This document shows, piece after piece, positions 42,223 through 51,088 of a stretch of 64,000 nt of DNA. Both the position numbers and the translations under genes were made by a program. The number at the start of each line of letters is the position of its first letter. Position 1 is the first letter of the stretch. Origin of the DNA: Streptomyces sp. H39-S7 (lineage in GTDB: Bacteria > Actinomycetota > Actinomycetes > Streptomycetales > Streptomycetaceae); assembly GCF_027158205.1 (NCBI RefSeq), contig NZ_JAPVLU010000037.1, positions 31,946 through 95,945 on the forward strand, given 5' to 3'. The notes below the pieces were generated by a model that did not search any database, had not been told where the DNA came from, and saw only the letters and a program-made list of their open reading frames with translations.

Positions 42223-42381
42223 TCAGTTCATCAGGCAGGGACAGGACGTCACGCTCTCCAGATCCACCGGGCAGCCGTTGTCCGGGCCCCTGACGCAGGC
42301 CCCCTCCCCGCAGCACGCGCAGTCGCCGCAGGAAGTCGAGAGCAGCCGCGGCTGCCGGGACATCTGGGCCGATCCGTTCAC
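42223..42381 (-). CDS. Possible small cysteine-rich protein (about 52 aa)
   Basis: A frame with strongly GC-biased third positions (about 48 of 52 codons) encodes a peptide with eight cysteines in its last 36 residues: TSCGDCACCGEGAC, DNGCPVD and TSCPCLMN. The start could be the GTG at 42381, a GTG at 42399 or the ATG at 42363; none has a strong ribosome binding site. It lies just downstream of the esterase gene on the same strand, so it may be co-transcribed with the Liv operon. The cysteine content suggests metal binding or disulfides. I do not recognise a family. Confidence 0.45.
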   Translation of the reverse strand: MNGSAQMSRQPRLLSTSCGDCACCGEGACVRGPDNGCPVDLESVTSCPCLMN

Positions 42382-42459
42382 ATCACGATGTTCTTCCACA
42401 GTGGACTGGATATCACCCCTGGCGCCGGTTCGCCCGCGGTGCGTGCCGGAGCCGAGGCG

Positions 42460-43914
42460 TCAGGCGGGACAGCCCGCGTCGGCGATGACGAAGTAGCCGG
42501 TCGGGGCTTCCCGGAGGGTGTGGGTGACGAAGACGTTGTCCAGGCCCATGTTCTGGTTCGAGCCGTTGGCGTAGGCGTAACCACCGCTCTGGTGCGCGCG
42601 CCCGGCCGCGACCTGGCTGTAGTTACTGGCGGTGAAGCACCGGGGTGCGGCCCCGGTGGTCGTCGCCGTGACCGTCGTGGAGACGGCTCCGGCGGCACCG
42701 GAGGAGTCGACCGCGGCGACGGTGTAGCCGTAGGCGGTGCCGGGGGCCAGCCCGCTGTCGGTGTACGACGCCGACGCGGTGGATCCCACGGCGGTGCCGT
42801 CGCGCCGGACGGAGTACGAGACGGCGCCGTCGACCGCGTTCCAGGTCAGGGACGCGGTGCCGGCGGTGGTCGCGGTGACCCGTACGCCGGTCGGCGCCGG
42901 AAGCGGACCGGGCGCGGTGGGGGAGCCGTCCAGGCCCCAGAACACGGCGGTGTGGTAGCTGGAGCAGATGGTGTCGAGGAAGTAGGCGCCGGCGGTTCCG
43001 CACTGGTCGGCGCCGGAACCGGGGTTCACGGCCAGCCCGTGACCCATGCCGGATATCGAGTACACCGCGACGACCGGACGGCCCGCGCTGTCGGAGTAGT
43101 CGCTCACGGTGGTGTTGCCGGGCAGGTTCCGCGTACCGGACGGGGTCTGGCCGATGCCGTGCACGTCGGTCCACTGGTCGCGCAGCTCGGTGGCGTTGAC
43201 CGGTTTGACGGTGGGGTCGGACGTGCCCTGCCAGATCGCGACGCGCGGCCACGGCCCGGTGTATCCGGGGAAGGAGCCGCGGGCCTTGTCGCCCCACTGC
43301 GCGGGGGTGAGGCCCTGGTTGGTGTTCTGGCAGGAGGAGGCGGCGTTCTGGCTGGTGGCGCACTGGGCGGGCAGCCCGGAGTCGACAGCCCCGCCGGCGA
43401 ACACGTCGGGGTAGTCGGCGAGCAGGTCGGCCGCCATGCCGCCGCCCGCGGACAGGCCGGTGACGAAGATCCGGTGGCTGTCGGAACCGAGCTGTGTCCG
43501 GGCGTGATTCACCATCTGCAGCACCGACGCCGCCTCACCGCGTCCGCGGGTGTCCTTCGCCGCGTCGAACCAACTGAAACACGAAAGGCTGTTGTTGGCC
43601 GCGCCGGTCTGCGGGTAGACCACGGCGAATCCCCACAGGTCGGCGTACTTCTGCCAGCCCGAGCGCGTGTGGTAGTCGTTCGCGGTCTGTGTGCAGCCGT
43701 GCAGCGCGACGACCAGCGGGGCACCGGCGGGAAGGTTTCCTGGCGTGTACTGGTACATCGTCAGATTGCCCGGGTTGGAGCCGAATCCGGTGACCTGCTG
43801 GTAGGTGCCGCCCGCCGCCGCGGCCGGTCCGCTCACCAGCCCGGCGGCGAGGAGTCCGAGAACGACGATCGCGTTGAGACGCCGGAAGAAGCCGCGCAGG
43901 ACGGATGCGGTCAT
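42460..43914 (-). CDS. Secreted PHB-depolymerase-family esterase with Fn3 and C-terminal binding module
   Basis: The 484-residue protein has a signal peptide (to about 34, LVSGPAAAA) and an alpha/beta-hydrolase domain with the oxyanion block VVALHGCTQTANDY. The catalytic Ser lies in VTGLSAGGGMAA, the Asp region is WQGTSDPTV and the His lies in GMGHGLAV. An Fn3 domain (about 345-430) and a Cys-flanked C-terminal module (CFTASNYSQVAAGRAH to GCPA) follow. It should cleave polyester, acetylxylan- or feruloyl-type esters outside the cell. It is coupled by ATGA to the preceding hydrolase gene and so belongs to the Liv transporter operon. Confidence 0.93.
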   Translation of the reverse strand: MTASVLRGFFRRLNAIVVLGLLAAGLVSGPAAAAGGTYQQVTGFGSNPGNLTMYQYTPGNLPAGAPLVVALHGCTQTANDYHTRSGWQKYADLWGFAVVYPQTGAANNSLSCFSWFDAAKDTRGRGEAASVLQMVNHARTQLGSDSHRIFVTGLSAGGGMAADLLADYPDVFAGGAVDSGLPAQCATSQNAASSCQNTNQGLTPAQWGDKARGSFPGYTGPWPRVAIWQGTSDPTVKPVNATELRDQWTDVHGIGQTPSGTRNLPGNTTVSDYSDSAGRPVVAVYSISGMGHGLAVNPGSGADQCGTAGAYFLDTICSSYHTAVFWGLDGSPTAPGPLPAPTGVRVTATTAGTASLTWNAVDGAVSYSVRRDGTAVGSTASASYTDSGLAPGTAYGYTVAAVDSSGAAGAVSTTVTATTTGAAPRCFTASNYSQVAAGRAHQSGGYAYANGSNQNMGLDNVFVTHTLREAPTGYFVIADAGCPA

Positions 43915-44828
43915 GACGAACCTGCCATTTCCACGAGGTGCCGGGCCACGCTGCGGGCGCCGTCGTCGCCGATGAGGATGGTGTAGTGGTTGGTGTCCGC
44001 CAGCATCAGCGGGGTGACGTTCGGATGGTCCAGGCCGGCCGCGGCCAGGCGCCCCTCGTCGTACAGCCCCTGCGGCTCGTCCATCAGCCCGCGCTCCGCC
44101 CACAACAGCCGGGCGTGACCCGGCAGGTGGTGGACGGCGGCCAGGACGTCCGCGGAGAACAGGTCGACGCCGTCGGTGCGGACCGCCTCGATACGGCAGG
44201 AGGACCGCAGTTCCGGCTCCCGCCCCACCAGGTCGCGCTGGACGTAGTCGTCCACCCAAGGTCCCCAGGAGGAGACGAAGGCCGGATGCGCCTGCCAGAA
44301 GGAACGGTAGGCGGCGCGGTCCGGGAAGGTCATCGACAGCCGGCTCATGGCCGGTCCGATCACCGCCGTGATCAGCTCGTCGGGTGCCAGCTCCAGCGGG
44401 GCCGGAAAACCCACCGCGCCGTCCACCAGCAGCAGGGCGGAGAACCGGTCCGGGTGGCGCACCGCCGCCACCGCCGCCACGAAGGCGCCCATGGAGTGCC
44501 CGGCCAGCAGCAGGCGCCGCGCCCCGATCGCCGCCGCAAGGGCCGCCGCGTCATCGGCGTGGCGGGCGATCCCGTACGGTCCCGGCAGCGCGGCACTGCC
44601 TGCTCGCCCGCGCAGGTCGGGGGCGAGCAGGGTGACGCGGCCCGCCAGGTGGTGGGCGACGCGCGACCACGACAGGGCGTTGCCGGTGATCCCGTGCAGC
44701 GCCAGCACCACCGGCGCGTCCGGGACGGTCGCCGGCCAGCACAGTACGGCGAGTTCCCCTCCCTCGACGGGAACGGTGAACTCCTCGAACGCCGCCGGCT
44801 CGACGGCGGCGGTGGGCTTCTGCGTCAT
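43911..44828 (-). CDS. Cytoplasmic alpha/beta hydrolase
   Basis: The 305-residue protein has LALHGITGNALSWSRVAHHL near the N-terminus, the nucleophile elbow LLAGHSMGAFVA, and a late His in ADTNHYTILIG. No signal peptide is present. It should hydrolyse an ester, or a C-C or epoxide bond, of a small imported compound. It overlaps both neighbours by 4 bases, between the LivM-type permease and the secreted esterase. I infer that it processes what the transporter brings in. Confidence 0.92.
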   Translation of the reverse strand: MTQKPTAAVEPAAFEEFTVPVEGGELAVLCWPATVPDAPVVLALHGITGNALSWSRVAHHLAGRVTLLAPDLRGRAGSAALPGPYGIARHADDAAALAAAIGARRLLLAGHSMGAFVAAVAAVRHPDRFSALLLVDGAVGFPAPLELAPDELITAVIGPAMSRLSMTFPDRAAYRSFWQAHPAFVSSWGPWVDDYVQRDLVGREPELRSSCRIEAVRTDGVDLFSADVLAAVHHLPGHARLLWAERGLMDEPQGLYDEGRLAAAGLDHPNVTPLMLADTNHYTILIGDDGARSVARHLVEMAGSS

Positions 44829-45979
44829 GGCGTGGGGGTCTCTTTCCGTTCGGCGGGTTCGGCGGCGGTCGGGGTGCGGCCGGTGACGCGTGCGGACCGT
44901 GTGGCCCGGATCCGTTCCGGCAGCCGCACCACGCCGCCGGGCAGCAGGTACACCACCGCGACGAAGACGGCGCCGAGCAGGAACAGGGGCTGGGAGAGCG
45001 GCACGCGCAGTACCGCGGGCAGCCCGGCCACCGCGCCGGATCCGGCCAGGTCGCCGAGGCGGTGGTCGGCCCAGGTGTACAGGACCCCGCCGACGAGCGG
45101 CCCCCAGCGGGAGCCGGATCCGCCCAGGACCACCATCACCAGCAGCGACAGGGTGAAGTTGGAGGTGGTGGTCTGCGGGGTGGCCCCACCGGTCAGCAGC
45201 AGGTAGACGATGCCGCCGAGTGCCGCCAGGGCGCCCGACAGGACGAACGCCACGAGTTTGAAGCCGTAGGGCCGCAGTCCCAGCACCTCCACCCGGCGCT
45301 CGTTCTCCTTGATGCCCTCCCACACCCGGCCGGTGGGAGAACGCACCGCGCAATGGACGGCGACCAGCGTGACGACCAGATAGGCCAGGGCGATCCAGTA
45401 CAGGTTGACGGTGTTGTCGATACCCACCAGGGAGGCGGGCAACCGGTCCGCGGGGGCGGCGCGCCCCTCCTCCCCGCCGGTGAGGCCGCCCGGGTCGCGT
45501 TGCACGAGGATCGACCCGGCCTGGGCGAACGCCAGCGTCACCATCGAGAAGCCGATACCGCTCACCCGCAGGCCGACCGATCCCAGCAGCGCGGCCAGCG
45601 CCGTGCCGAAGAGCAGCGCCAGGAGTGCCGAGGTGAGGAAGGGCAGCCCGGCCTCCAGCATGATCGTGTTGGTGGCGTAGCTGCCGGCGGCGAAGTACAG
45701 GGCGTGCCCGAAGGAGAGCAGCCCCGTTCGGCCCAGCAGCAGGTCGTAGCCGGTGGCCAGTGCCCCGAAGACCAGGCACAGGGCGAGCAGTTGCAGGCTG
45801 CCGGGGCTGCCGATCGGACCGTCCAGCAGGCCCGGCAGGGGCAGGGCGCTGTACGGAGCGGTGAGCAGCACCAGCAGTACGACGGCCGGCCACCAGCGGG
45901 TGACCCGGCGGCCTCGACCGCGGGCGGCGGTGGTGGGGCGTTCGCGGACGGGGTCCGGTGTCTGGATCGTGGTGGTCAC
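44825..45979 (-). CDS. livM: Branched-chain-type ABC transporter permease, LivM-like
   Basis: The 384-residue membrane protein has about ten helices and family blocks ATGYDLLLGRTGLLSFGHAL, KENERRVEVLGLRPYGFKL and VVLGGSGSRWGPLVGGVLY. It forms the transmembrane pore together with the LivH-like subunit. It is coupled by overlapping codons to the genes on both sides. The symbol reflects family, not proven substrate. Confidence 0.93.
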   Translation of the reverse strand: MTTTIQTPDPVRERPTTAARGRGRRVTRWWPAVVLLVLLTAPYSALPLPGLLDGPIGSPGSLQLLALCLVFGALATGYDLLLGRTGLLSFGHALYFAAGSYATNTIMLEAGLPFLTSALLALLFGTALAALLGSVGLRVSGIGFSMVTLAFAQAGSILVQRDPGGLTGGEEGRAAPADRLPASLVGIDNTVNLYWIALAYLVVTLVAVHCAVRSPTGRVWEGIKENERRVEVLGLRPYGFKLVAFVLSGALAALGGIVYLLLTGGATPQTTTSNFTLSLLVMVVLGGSGSRWGPLVGGVLYTWADHRLGDLAGSGAVAGLPAVLRVPLSQPLFLLGAVFVAVVYLLPGGVVRLPERIRATRSARVTGRTPTAAEPAERKETPTP

Positions 45980-46863
45980 GCGAGTCTCCCGGTGAGGCCG
46001 CGCGGCCGGACGAGGAGCAGCGCGGCGAGCAGCACGACCACGGCGAGGTCGCCGAGTCCCGCGGTGGTGTAGTAGTTGGCGAACTGCTGGACGAGGCCGA
46101 CCGCGACCGAGGCCAGTGCGGCGCCGGTGACGGAGCCCATGCCGCCCATCACGACCACGACGAACGCGAAGATGAGCAGCGAGGTGCCCTGCCCGGGGTC
46201 GACGGATCCGAAGTACAGGCAGCTGAGGGCGCCCGCCAGCGCGGCCGCGGCCCCGCCGATGGCGAAGACCAGGGTGAAGGCCCGGCGTACGTCGATGCCC
46301 AGTGCCGTGACCATGGCCCGGTCCTCGACCCCGGCGCGGACGACGAGCCCGTGCCGGGTCCCGCCGAGGAAGAGCTTCAGGGCGGCGAGCACGATGACGG
46401 CAACGCCCGTCAGGACCAGGCGGTTGACGGGGATGTGGGCGCCCAGCAGTTCGAACGTGCCCGACAGTGCCCGCGGTCCGGGGAAGGGGCGTGCGTCGGC
46501 TCCCCAGATCGCGGAGAGCAGCGCGGGCACGGCCAGTCCGACGCCGACGGTGGCGAGGACCTGCTCACGGGGGCGTGCGTACAGCGGGCGGATCAGGGCC
46601 AGTTCGAGGAGTACGGCGGCCAGGGCCCCCGTACCGGTGCCGAAGGCGACGGCCAGGACGAACCCGAACCCGCCGGATCCGGCTCCCGGAAGGTGCCCGG
46701 AGGCGGCCCACCAGGTGCCGTAGGCGCCGATCGACAGCAGTGCGCCGTGGGCGAAGTTCAGGACGTCCATCAGCCCGAAGATGAGGGAGAGTCCGGAGGC
46801 GACGAGGAAGTACAGGGCTCCCAGTCCGAGCCCGGTGAGGGCGAGCAGCACGACGGTGGGCAT
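45976..46863 (-). CDS. livH: Branched-chain-type ABC transporter permease, LivH-like
   Basis: The 295-residue membrane protein has the LivH pattern LTGLGLGALYFLVASGLSL, FGLMDVLNFAHGAL, VRAGVEDRAMVTALGID and VVVMGGMGSVTGA. It overlaps the LivF-like stop by one base (TGATG) and the LivM-like start by four. It is one half of the importer pore. Confidence 0.93.
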   Translation of the reverse strand: MPTVVLLALTGLGLGALYFLVASGLSLIFGLMDVLNFAHGALLSIGAYGTWWAASGHLPGAGSGGFGFVLAVAFGTGTGALAAVLLELALIRPLYARPREQVLATVGVGLAVPALLSAIWGADARPFPGPRALSGTFELLGAHIPVNRLVLTGVAVIVLAALKLFLGGTRHGLVVRAGVEDRAMVTALGIDVRRAFTLVFAIGGAAAALAGALSCLYFGSVDPGQGTSLLIFAFVVVVMGGMGSVTGAALASVAVGLVQQFANYYTTAGLGDLAVVVLLAALLLVRPRGLTGRLA

Positions 46864-47624
46864 CAGACGCCGTCCTCCTCGGGGCGCACGGCCCCGGCCG
46901 GTGTTCCGCCGCCCCGTCCGACGCCCAGCAGGCGGCGCATGGCATCGGGGTCGGCGAGCAGGTCCGCGGCGGGGCCGCGGTGGGAGGTGCGGCCGTCGGC
47001 CAGGACGACGCAGTGCTCGGCGAGCCGGCGCACCATGGAGAGGTTCTGTTCCACGAGCAGGACGGGTACGGCCTGCGCGGCGCGTTCCAGCACCTGGGCC
47101 ACCTCGGTGACCACGCGGGGCGCGAGGCCCTTGGTCGGCTCGTCGGCGATGATCAGCCGGTTCCCGTTCAGCAGGGTGCGCCCGATGGCGACCATCTGCT
47201 GCTGTCCGCCGGAGAGCGTTCCGGCCGCCTGCCGGGCGCGCTGCCGCAGTTCCGGGAAGAGCTCGTGCACCAGGCCGTAGGCGGGTTCGCCGGCCCCCCG
47301 CCGCTCGGCGAGCCGCAGGTTCTCCGCGACCGTGAGGCCGGCGAAGACCCCGCGGTCCTCGGGTGCGTAGCCGATGCCGCGGCGGACCAGGGTGTGGGTG
47401 GCCAGCCGGACCGTCTGCTCGCCGTCGAGCAGGACGCTGCCGGTGCGCGGGACGAGTCCGAGGACGCCGCGCACCGTGGTGGTCTTGCCCGCGCCGTTGC
47501 GGCCCAGCAGGGCGGTCACCCCGGCGGCGGCGACATCGAGGTCGACGCCGTGCAGGATGTGCCGGCCGCCGATGACGACCCGCAGGTCGCGCACCACCAG
47601 CAGGGGTGCCGACGGCGCGCTCAC
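46863..47624 (-). CDS. livF: Branched-chain-type ABC transporter ATPase, LivF-like
   Basis: The 253-residue ATPase has Walker A LGRNGAGKTTT, Q-loop region GYAPEDRGVF, signature LSGGQQQMVAIGR and Walker B RLIIADEPTKGLAP, all typical of LivF. The GTG at 47624 overlaps the LivG-like stop as GTGA. It powers import together with LivG. Confidence 0.93.
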   Translation of the reverse strand: MSAPSAPLLVVRDLRVVIGGRHILHGVDLDVAAAGVTALLGRNGAGKTTTVRGVLGLVPRTGSVLLDGEQTVRLATHTLVRRGIGYAPEDRGVFAGLTVAENLRLAERRGAGEPAYGLVHELFPELRQRARQAAGTLSGGQQQMVAIGRTLLNGNRLIIADEPTKGLAPRVVTEVAQVLERAAQAVPVLLVEQNLSMVRRLAEHCVVLADGRTSHRGPAADLLADPDAMRRLLGVGRGGGTPAGAVRPEEDGV

Positions 47625-48418
47625 AGCGCCTCCCCGAGGTAGGCCTGCTGCACGGTGGCGTCCTCCATCACTGCCCGCGGGGTGTCCAGCGCGAGGAGCG
47701 TGCCGTGGTGCATCACGGCGAGCCGGTCGGCCAGGCCCAGCAGCACTTCCATATGGTGTTCGACCATCAGTACGGTGCGGCCCTCGTCCCGGTGCAGGGA
47801 GCGGATGAGGTCGGTCAGCGCGGGGACCTCCTCGGCGCTGACGCCGGCCATCGGCTCGTCCAGGAGCATCAGCCGCGGCTCCCCGACGAGCAGCACCGCC
47901 AGTTCGAGTTTGCGCTTCTCGCCGTGCGACAGGCTCGCGGCCGGTGCTTCGGCGCGCTGCCGCAGACCGGTGCGCTCCAGCACCTCGTCGACCTGCCGCT
48001 GATGGCGGGCGGCGCGCCGCCAGATCCGGTACGAGCCTCCCGCGGCGGCCTGCGCCGCCAGCCGTACGTGGTCGGCCACCGTCATCGCCGGCCACAGGCT
48101 GGAGGTCTGGAAGGTCCGGCCGAGACCGCGCCGCGCCCTGGCCGGTACGGACTCGGCGGTGATGTCGGCACCGTCGAGCACGATGGTGCCCCGGGTGGCC
48201 GGGACGAGTCCGCTGACGAGGTTGAACAGGGAGGTCTTGCCGGCCCCGTTGGGACCGATGAAGGCGAGGAACTCGCCCTCGTGCACGTCGAAGGAGACGT
48301 CCTCGACGATGATGGCGCCGCCCACGGTCCAGCCGACCCCGTCGAGCCGGAGCACCGGAGCGGGGGTGGTGCCTGAACGGTTTCCGGCGCCCTGCGGTGT
48401 GCGGGTGGCGGAGGTCAT
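47621..48418 (-). CDS. livG: Branched-chain-type ABC transporter ATPase, LivG-like
   Basis: The 265-residue ATPase has Walker A IGPNGAGKTSLFNLVSG, signature LSHGEKRKLELAVLL and Walker B RLMLLDEPMAGVSAEE, as in LivG. It starts two bases after the binding-protein stop. The signature reads LSHGE where LSGG(Q/E) is common; LSHG is a usual LivG variant. Confidence 0.93.
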   Translation of the reverse strand: MTSATRTPQGAGNRSGTTPAPVLRLDGVGWTVGGAIIVEDVSFDVHEGEFLAFIGPNGAGKTSLFNLVSGLVPATRGTIVLDGADITAESVPARARRGLGRTFQTSSLWPAMTVADHVRLAAQAAAGGSYRIWRRAARHQRQVDEVLERTGLRQRAEAPAASLSHGEKRKLELAVLLVGEPRLMLLDEPMAGVSAEEVPALTDLIRSLHRDEGRTVLMVEHHMEVLLGLADRLAVMHHGTLLALDTPRAVMEDATVQQAYLGEAL

Positions 48419-48420
48419 AG

Positions 48421-49650
48421 TCAGCCCGCCATCGGTTTCACCGGGGGCGTGACCGCCGTCATGGGCAGCGTCGAGAGCCGCTGCGGTGCGGCGGCCGCGG
48501 TCGTCCCGGTCAGTCGGGCGGTGAACATCGGCTGCAGCAGGGCGTGGTCCTGGGCGCGGATCCGCTCACTGCCCTTGGGCCCCTCGAAGGTCCAGTCCTC
48601 CAGCGCCTTCACCATTGCCGCGGTGTCGGTGGCGCTGCCGGACCCGATGGCGCGTACGACCATCTGGGCCGCGGTGAAGCCGTCGGGACTGAACAGGTCG
48701 GGCGTCCCGCCCGCCTTGGTGATGCCGTCGAGCATCGCGGTCTCCACCGGGTTGGCGGCCGCGCCGGGGAAGTAGTGCGCCAGGAAGGACACCTTGCCGC
48801 CGGCGGGGCCGAACACCGGGTACGAGGCGGTGCCGGCCAGTCCGGTCACCACCTTGGCGGCGTCCAGCACCCCCTGCTGGTTCAGCGCCGTCCACAGGGC
48901 CGGGGCGGAGGCGCCGGCCCACGCCACGAAGACCAGATCCGGCTTCCCGGCCTTCACCTGCTGGGCGAACGGGGTGAGGTCACCGGCACCGGGCGGTGCC
49001 AGGACGGAGCTCACGCGTGCCCCGCGGGCGCCCAGTACGGCCTTCACCGCGGCCACGTTGGCCTGCCCGAACGCGGAGTTCTGGGCCAGCACGGTCACCT
49101 TCCTGCCCGCGGGATCGCCGAGCAGCGAGCCGGCGGTGAGGATGTCCTGGTAGGACTGGCGCCCCGAGCGGAAGGTGTACTGGTTGATCCCGGTCACCGC
49201 GTCGGTCGCCGCGGGGCCGCTGATGAACAGGACGCGGTTCTGCGCCGCCAGCGGCGCCATCTGCAGGGCCACCCCCGAGTCCGTCGTCCCCGCCAGGATC
49301 CTGACGCCCTTGCCGAGCAGGCTCTTGGCCTCGGCGACGGCCTTGGCCGGATCACCCGCGTCGTCCTGCTCGACGACCTCGACGGTGTGGCCGCCGACCT
49401 TGCCGGTGCCGTGGGTGGCATAGGCGAGGCCCGCGGTGAAGCCCTCCCGGTACTGCTTCCCGTAAGCGGCGAGCGGCCCGCTGCGGGAGTAGACGAGACC
49501 GACCTTGACGGCGGCGGACTCCGCGCCGTCCGGGGCCGAACCGCCGGCCGTCCCCGCGGCACTGCACCCGGCCACCACCGCGCTGACGGCCAACAGGGAC
49601 AGCCCGCGGAGGAATCTGCTGCTCGTGGTGCGTGATGTAGGCAAACGCAT
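48421..49650 (-). CDS. Branched-chain-type ABC transporter substrate-binding lipoprotein
   Basis: The 409-residue protein has a lipoprotein signal (LRGLSLLAVSAVVAGC) and a LivK/periplasmic-binding-protein type I body (VKVGLVYSRSGPLAAYGKQY, VEVVEQDDAGDPAKAV, LAGTTDSGVALQMAPLAAQ). It is the outer-membrane-leaflet-anchored receptor of the importer and the first gene of the seven-gene operon. The ATG at 49650 has GGGAG upstream. This family binds amino acids, urea, amides, and also aromatic or hydroxy acids, so the name Liv does not fix the ligand. The downstream esterase favours an ester-derived acid. Confidence 0.92.
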   Translation of the reverse strand: MRLPTSRTTSSRFLRGLSLLAVSAVVAGCSAAGTAGGSAPDGAESAAVKVGLVYSRSGPLAAYGKQYREGFTAGLAYATHGTGKVGGHTVEVVEQDDAGDPAKAVAEAKSLLGKGVRILAGTTDSGVALQMAPLAAQNRVLFISGPAATDAVTGINQYTFRSGRQSYQDILTAGSLLGDPAGRKVTVLAQNSAFGQANVAAVKAVLGARGARVSSVLAPPGAGDLTPFAQQVKAGKPDLVFVAWAGASAPALWTALNQQGVLDAAKVVTGLAGTASYPVFGPAGGKVSFLAHYFPGAAANPVETAMLDGITKAGGTPDLFSPDGFTAAQMVVRAIGSGSATDTAAMVKALEDWTFEGPKGSERIRAQDHALLQPMFTARLTGTTAAAAPQRLSTLPMTAVTPPVKPMAG

Positions 49651-49891
49651 GGTGACCGGCTCCCGCAGAGGTGGTTGGTTGCGCAAACCGTAGGAGCGCC
49701 CCGGCGCACCGGACATGTGCGGAACCCACCTTCCCGCCCTGCCCGACATGGTGGAGGGGCCCATGACCACTGAGGACCAACTGCCGTCGGCCCCCGGTCG
49801 GGGCGCGCCGCAACACCGCACGCGCCCTCCGGTGACCCTTTCCCGCAAGTCGCATTCGTACGAGTGGTTTCAAGCGCCGAATGGGCGTGCC

Positions 49892-49944
49892 GGGAAATGA
49901 TTCCCCTAGCATGAAACGCGGTTGACAATCCCTGTTGACAATCC
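49892..49944. promoter_or_regulatory. Divergent promoter region with dyad and direct repeat
   Basis: The gene-free stretch 49651-49972 separates the Liv operon from the GH16-fold gene. It holds GGGAA-N4-TTCCC (49892-49905), a TAGCAT -10-like box (49907-49912) and a direct repeat of TTGACAATCC (49922-49931 and 49935-49944). These may be operators for either direction. Confidence 0.45.
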
Positions 49945-49972
49945 ATCCCGCCTTTTCGACAGGAGGGACGCC

Positions 49973-50725
49973 GTGAACCAGCGCGGATCGGTGCTCCGGG
50001 AATGGCTCACCCAGAAACTCGGGCCGAAGCCCTCCGTTCCCGCCCCCGGCGGGCCACCACCGACGGAGGGCTCCCCCCGCTTCGCGGCCGACTTCTCCAG
50101 CGAGGAGCAGTGGGTCGCGGGCCGCTCATGGGCCTATCCGGAGGGCGGGCCGGTCAATCCGGGGGACGACAAGCTCGACCATCTCGTGACGGACGCCGAC
50201 TACTGCCGCACCGGATCGTTCCGGGCGTCCCGCCGTGCCGACGGCCGTTGGAACACGGGCCTGTTGACCACGGAGGGCAGTGCGGAGGAATTCACCGTCC
50301 GCACCGGCGACATTCTGGAGACCCGGGTCAGGCTGCCCGAAGTGGTCGGGGCCTGGCCGGCGATCTGGACGTGGCGGGACGGTGGAAACGAGATCGACGT
50401 ATTCGAATACCACCCCGACAATCCGCATCTGCTGGAATTGACGAACCACGTCAGAGGCGCTCACCGTTCGTACTCCGACGCGTCGATCCGGCCGGGCGCC
50501 TGGGTCGATCTGAAGGTGGAGTTCGGCGCGAGATCCGTCATCTGGTGGGTCAACGGCACGCGGGTCTTCGCCGACAGGAAAGGGGTGGGCCGCCGCTGGC
50601 ACGCCTACCTGATCGTGAACCTTTCGGTGTCCGCCGGCCGGTATCATCCGGCGCCCGAAAAAGGGGTGACGGCCATGTCGTACGAGGTGGCCCATCTGCG
50701 CGTCCACGGGCCCGCACACCCCTGA
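49973..50725 (+). CDS. GH16-fold (laminarinase/concanavalin-A-like) protein without signal peptide
   Basis: The 250-residue protein contains the GH16 active-site motif EIDVFEY (ExDxxE) within WPAIWTWRDGGNEIDVFEY. A jelly-roll pattern follows on both sides (ETRVRLPEVVGAWPAIWTW, WVDLKVEFGARSVIWWVNGT, LIVNLSVSAGRY). It should bind or cleave beta-glucan-like polysaccharide. No hydrophobic signal is present in MNQRGSVLREWLTQKLG, which is odd for this family. The GTG at 49973 has a perfect AGGAGG 6 bases upstream, so a hidden longer start is unlikely. Confidence 0.82.
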   Translation: MNQRGSVLREWLTQKLGPKPSVPAPGGPPPTEGSPRFAADFSSEEQWVAGRSWAYPEGGPVNPGDDKLDHLVTDADYCRTGSFRASRRADGRWNTGLLTTEGSAEEFTVRTGDILETRVRLPEVVGAWPAIWTWRDGGNEIDVFEYHPDNPHLLELTNHVRGAHRSYSDASIRPGAWVDLKVEFGARSVIWWVNGTRVFADRKGVGRRWHAYLIVNLSVSAGRYHPAPEKGVTAMSYEVAHLRVHGPAHP

Positions 50726-50812
50726 GCGACCGGCCGGCTCCCGCTCTCCGCCGCCCTGCGCCGCCCCGAAAACACGTTGCCGGGGATCGGCGGGTGGAGG
50801 AGGCTCCTGTTC

Positions 50813-51088
50813 ATGTCCGACAACGATCAGAGCAGTTCACGAGGGGTGTCCGAGCTGTTCTCCCGGGGGAGGCTGGTAGCGGTCCCGCGCAAGGCCGCCC
50901 GCCGCGATCAGTTGCTCGCGCACCTGGCGGAGACGCTCTTCGAGCGCGACCGGGAATACACCGAGCGCGAGATCAACGAGGCGCTGCACACGGTGCACGA
51001 GGACAGCTCCGCGCTGCGGCGCTACCTGGTGGAGGGCGGCCTGCTGGCCCGGACGCGGGACGGCGCCAGCTACCGACGGGTCCACTGA
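50813..51088 (+). CDS. DUF2087 domain protein
   Basis: The 91-residue protein matches DUF2087: VAVPRKAARRDQLLAHLAET, YTEREINEALHTVHEDSSALRR (quoted in part) and LVEGGLLARTRDGASYRRV. The domain has a winged-helix-like character and is often fused to or adjacent to transcription regulators. The ATG at 50813 has GGAGGAGG 9 bases upstream. The stop codon lies inside the following hairpin. Function unknown. Confidence 0.88.
   Translation: MSDNDQSSSRGVSELFSRGRLVAVPRKAARRDQLLAHLAETLFERDREYTEREINEALHTVHEDSSALRRYLVEGGLLARTRDGASYRRVH

Noticed and set aside
42388..43986. A 532-codon plus-strand frame
   Set aside because: It is the antisense of the secreted esterase gene, rich in Gly/Val/Arg, with no motif.
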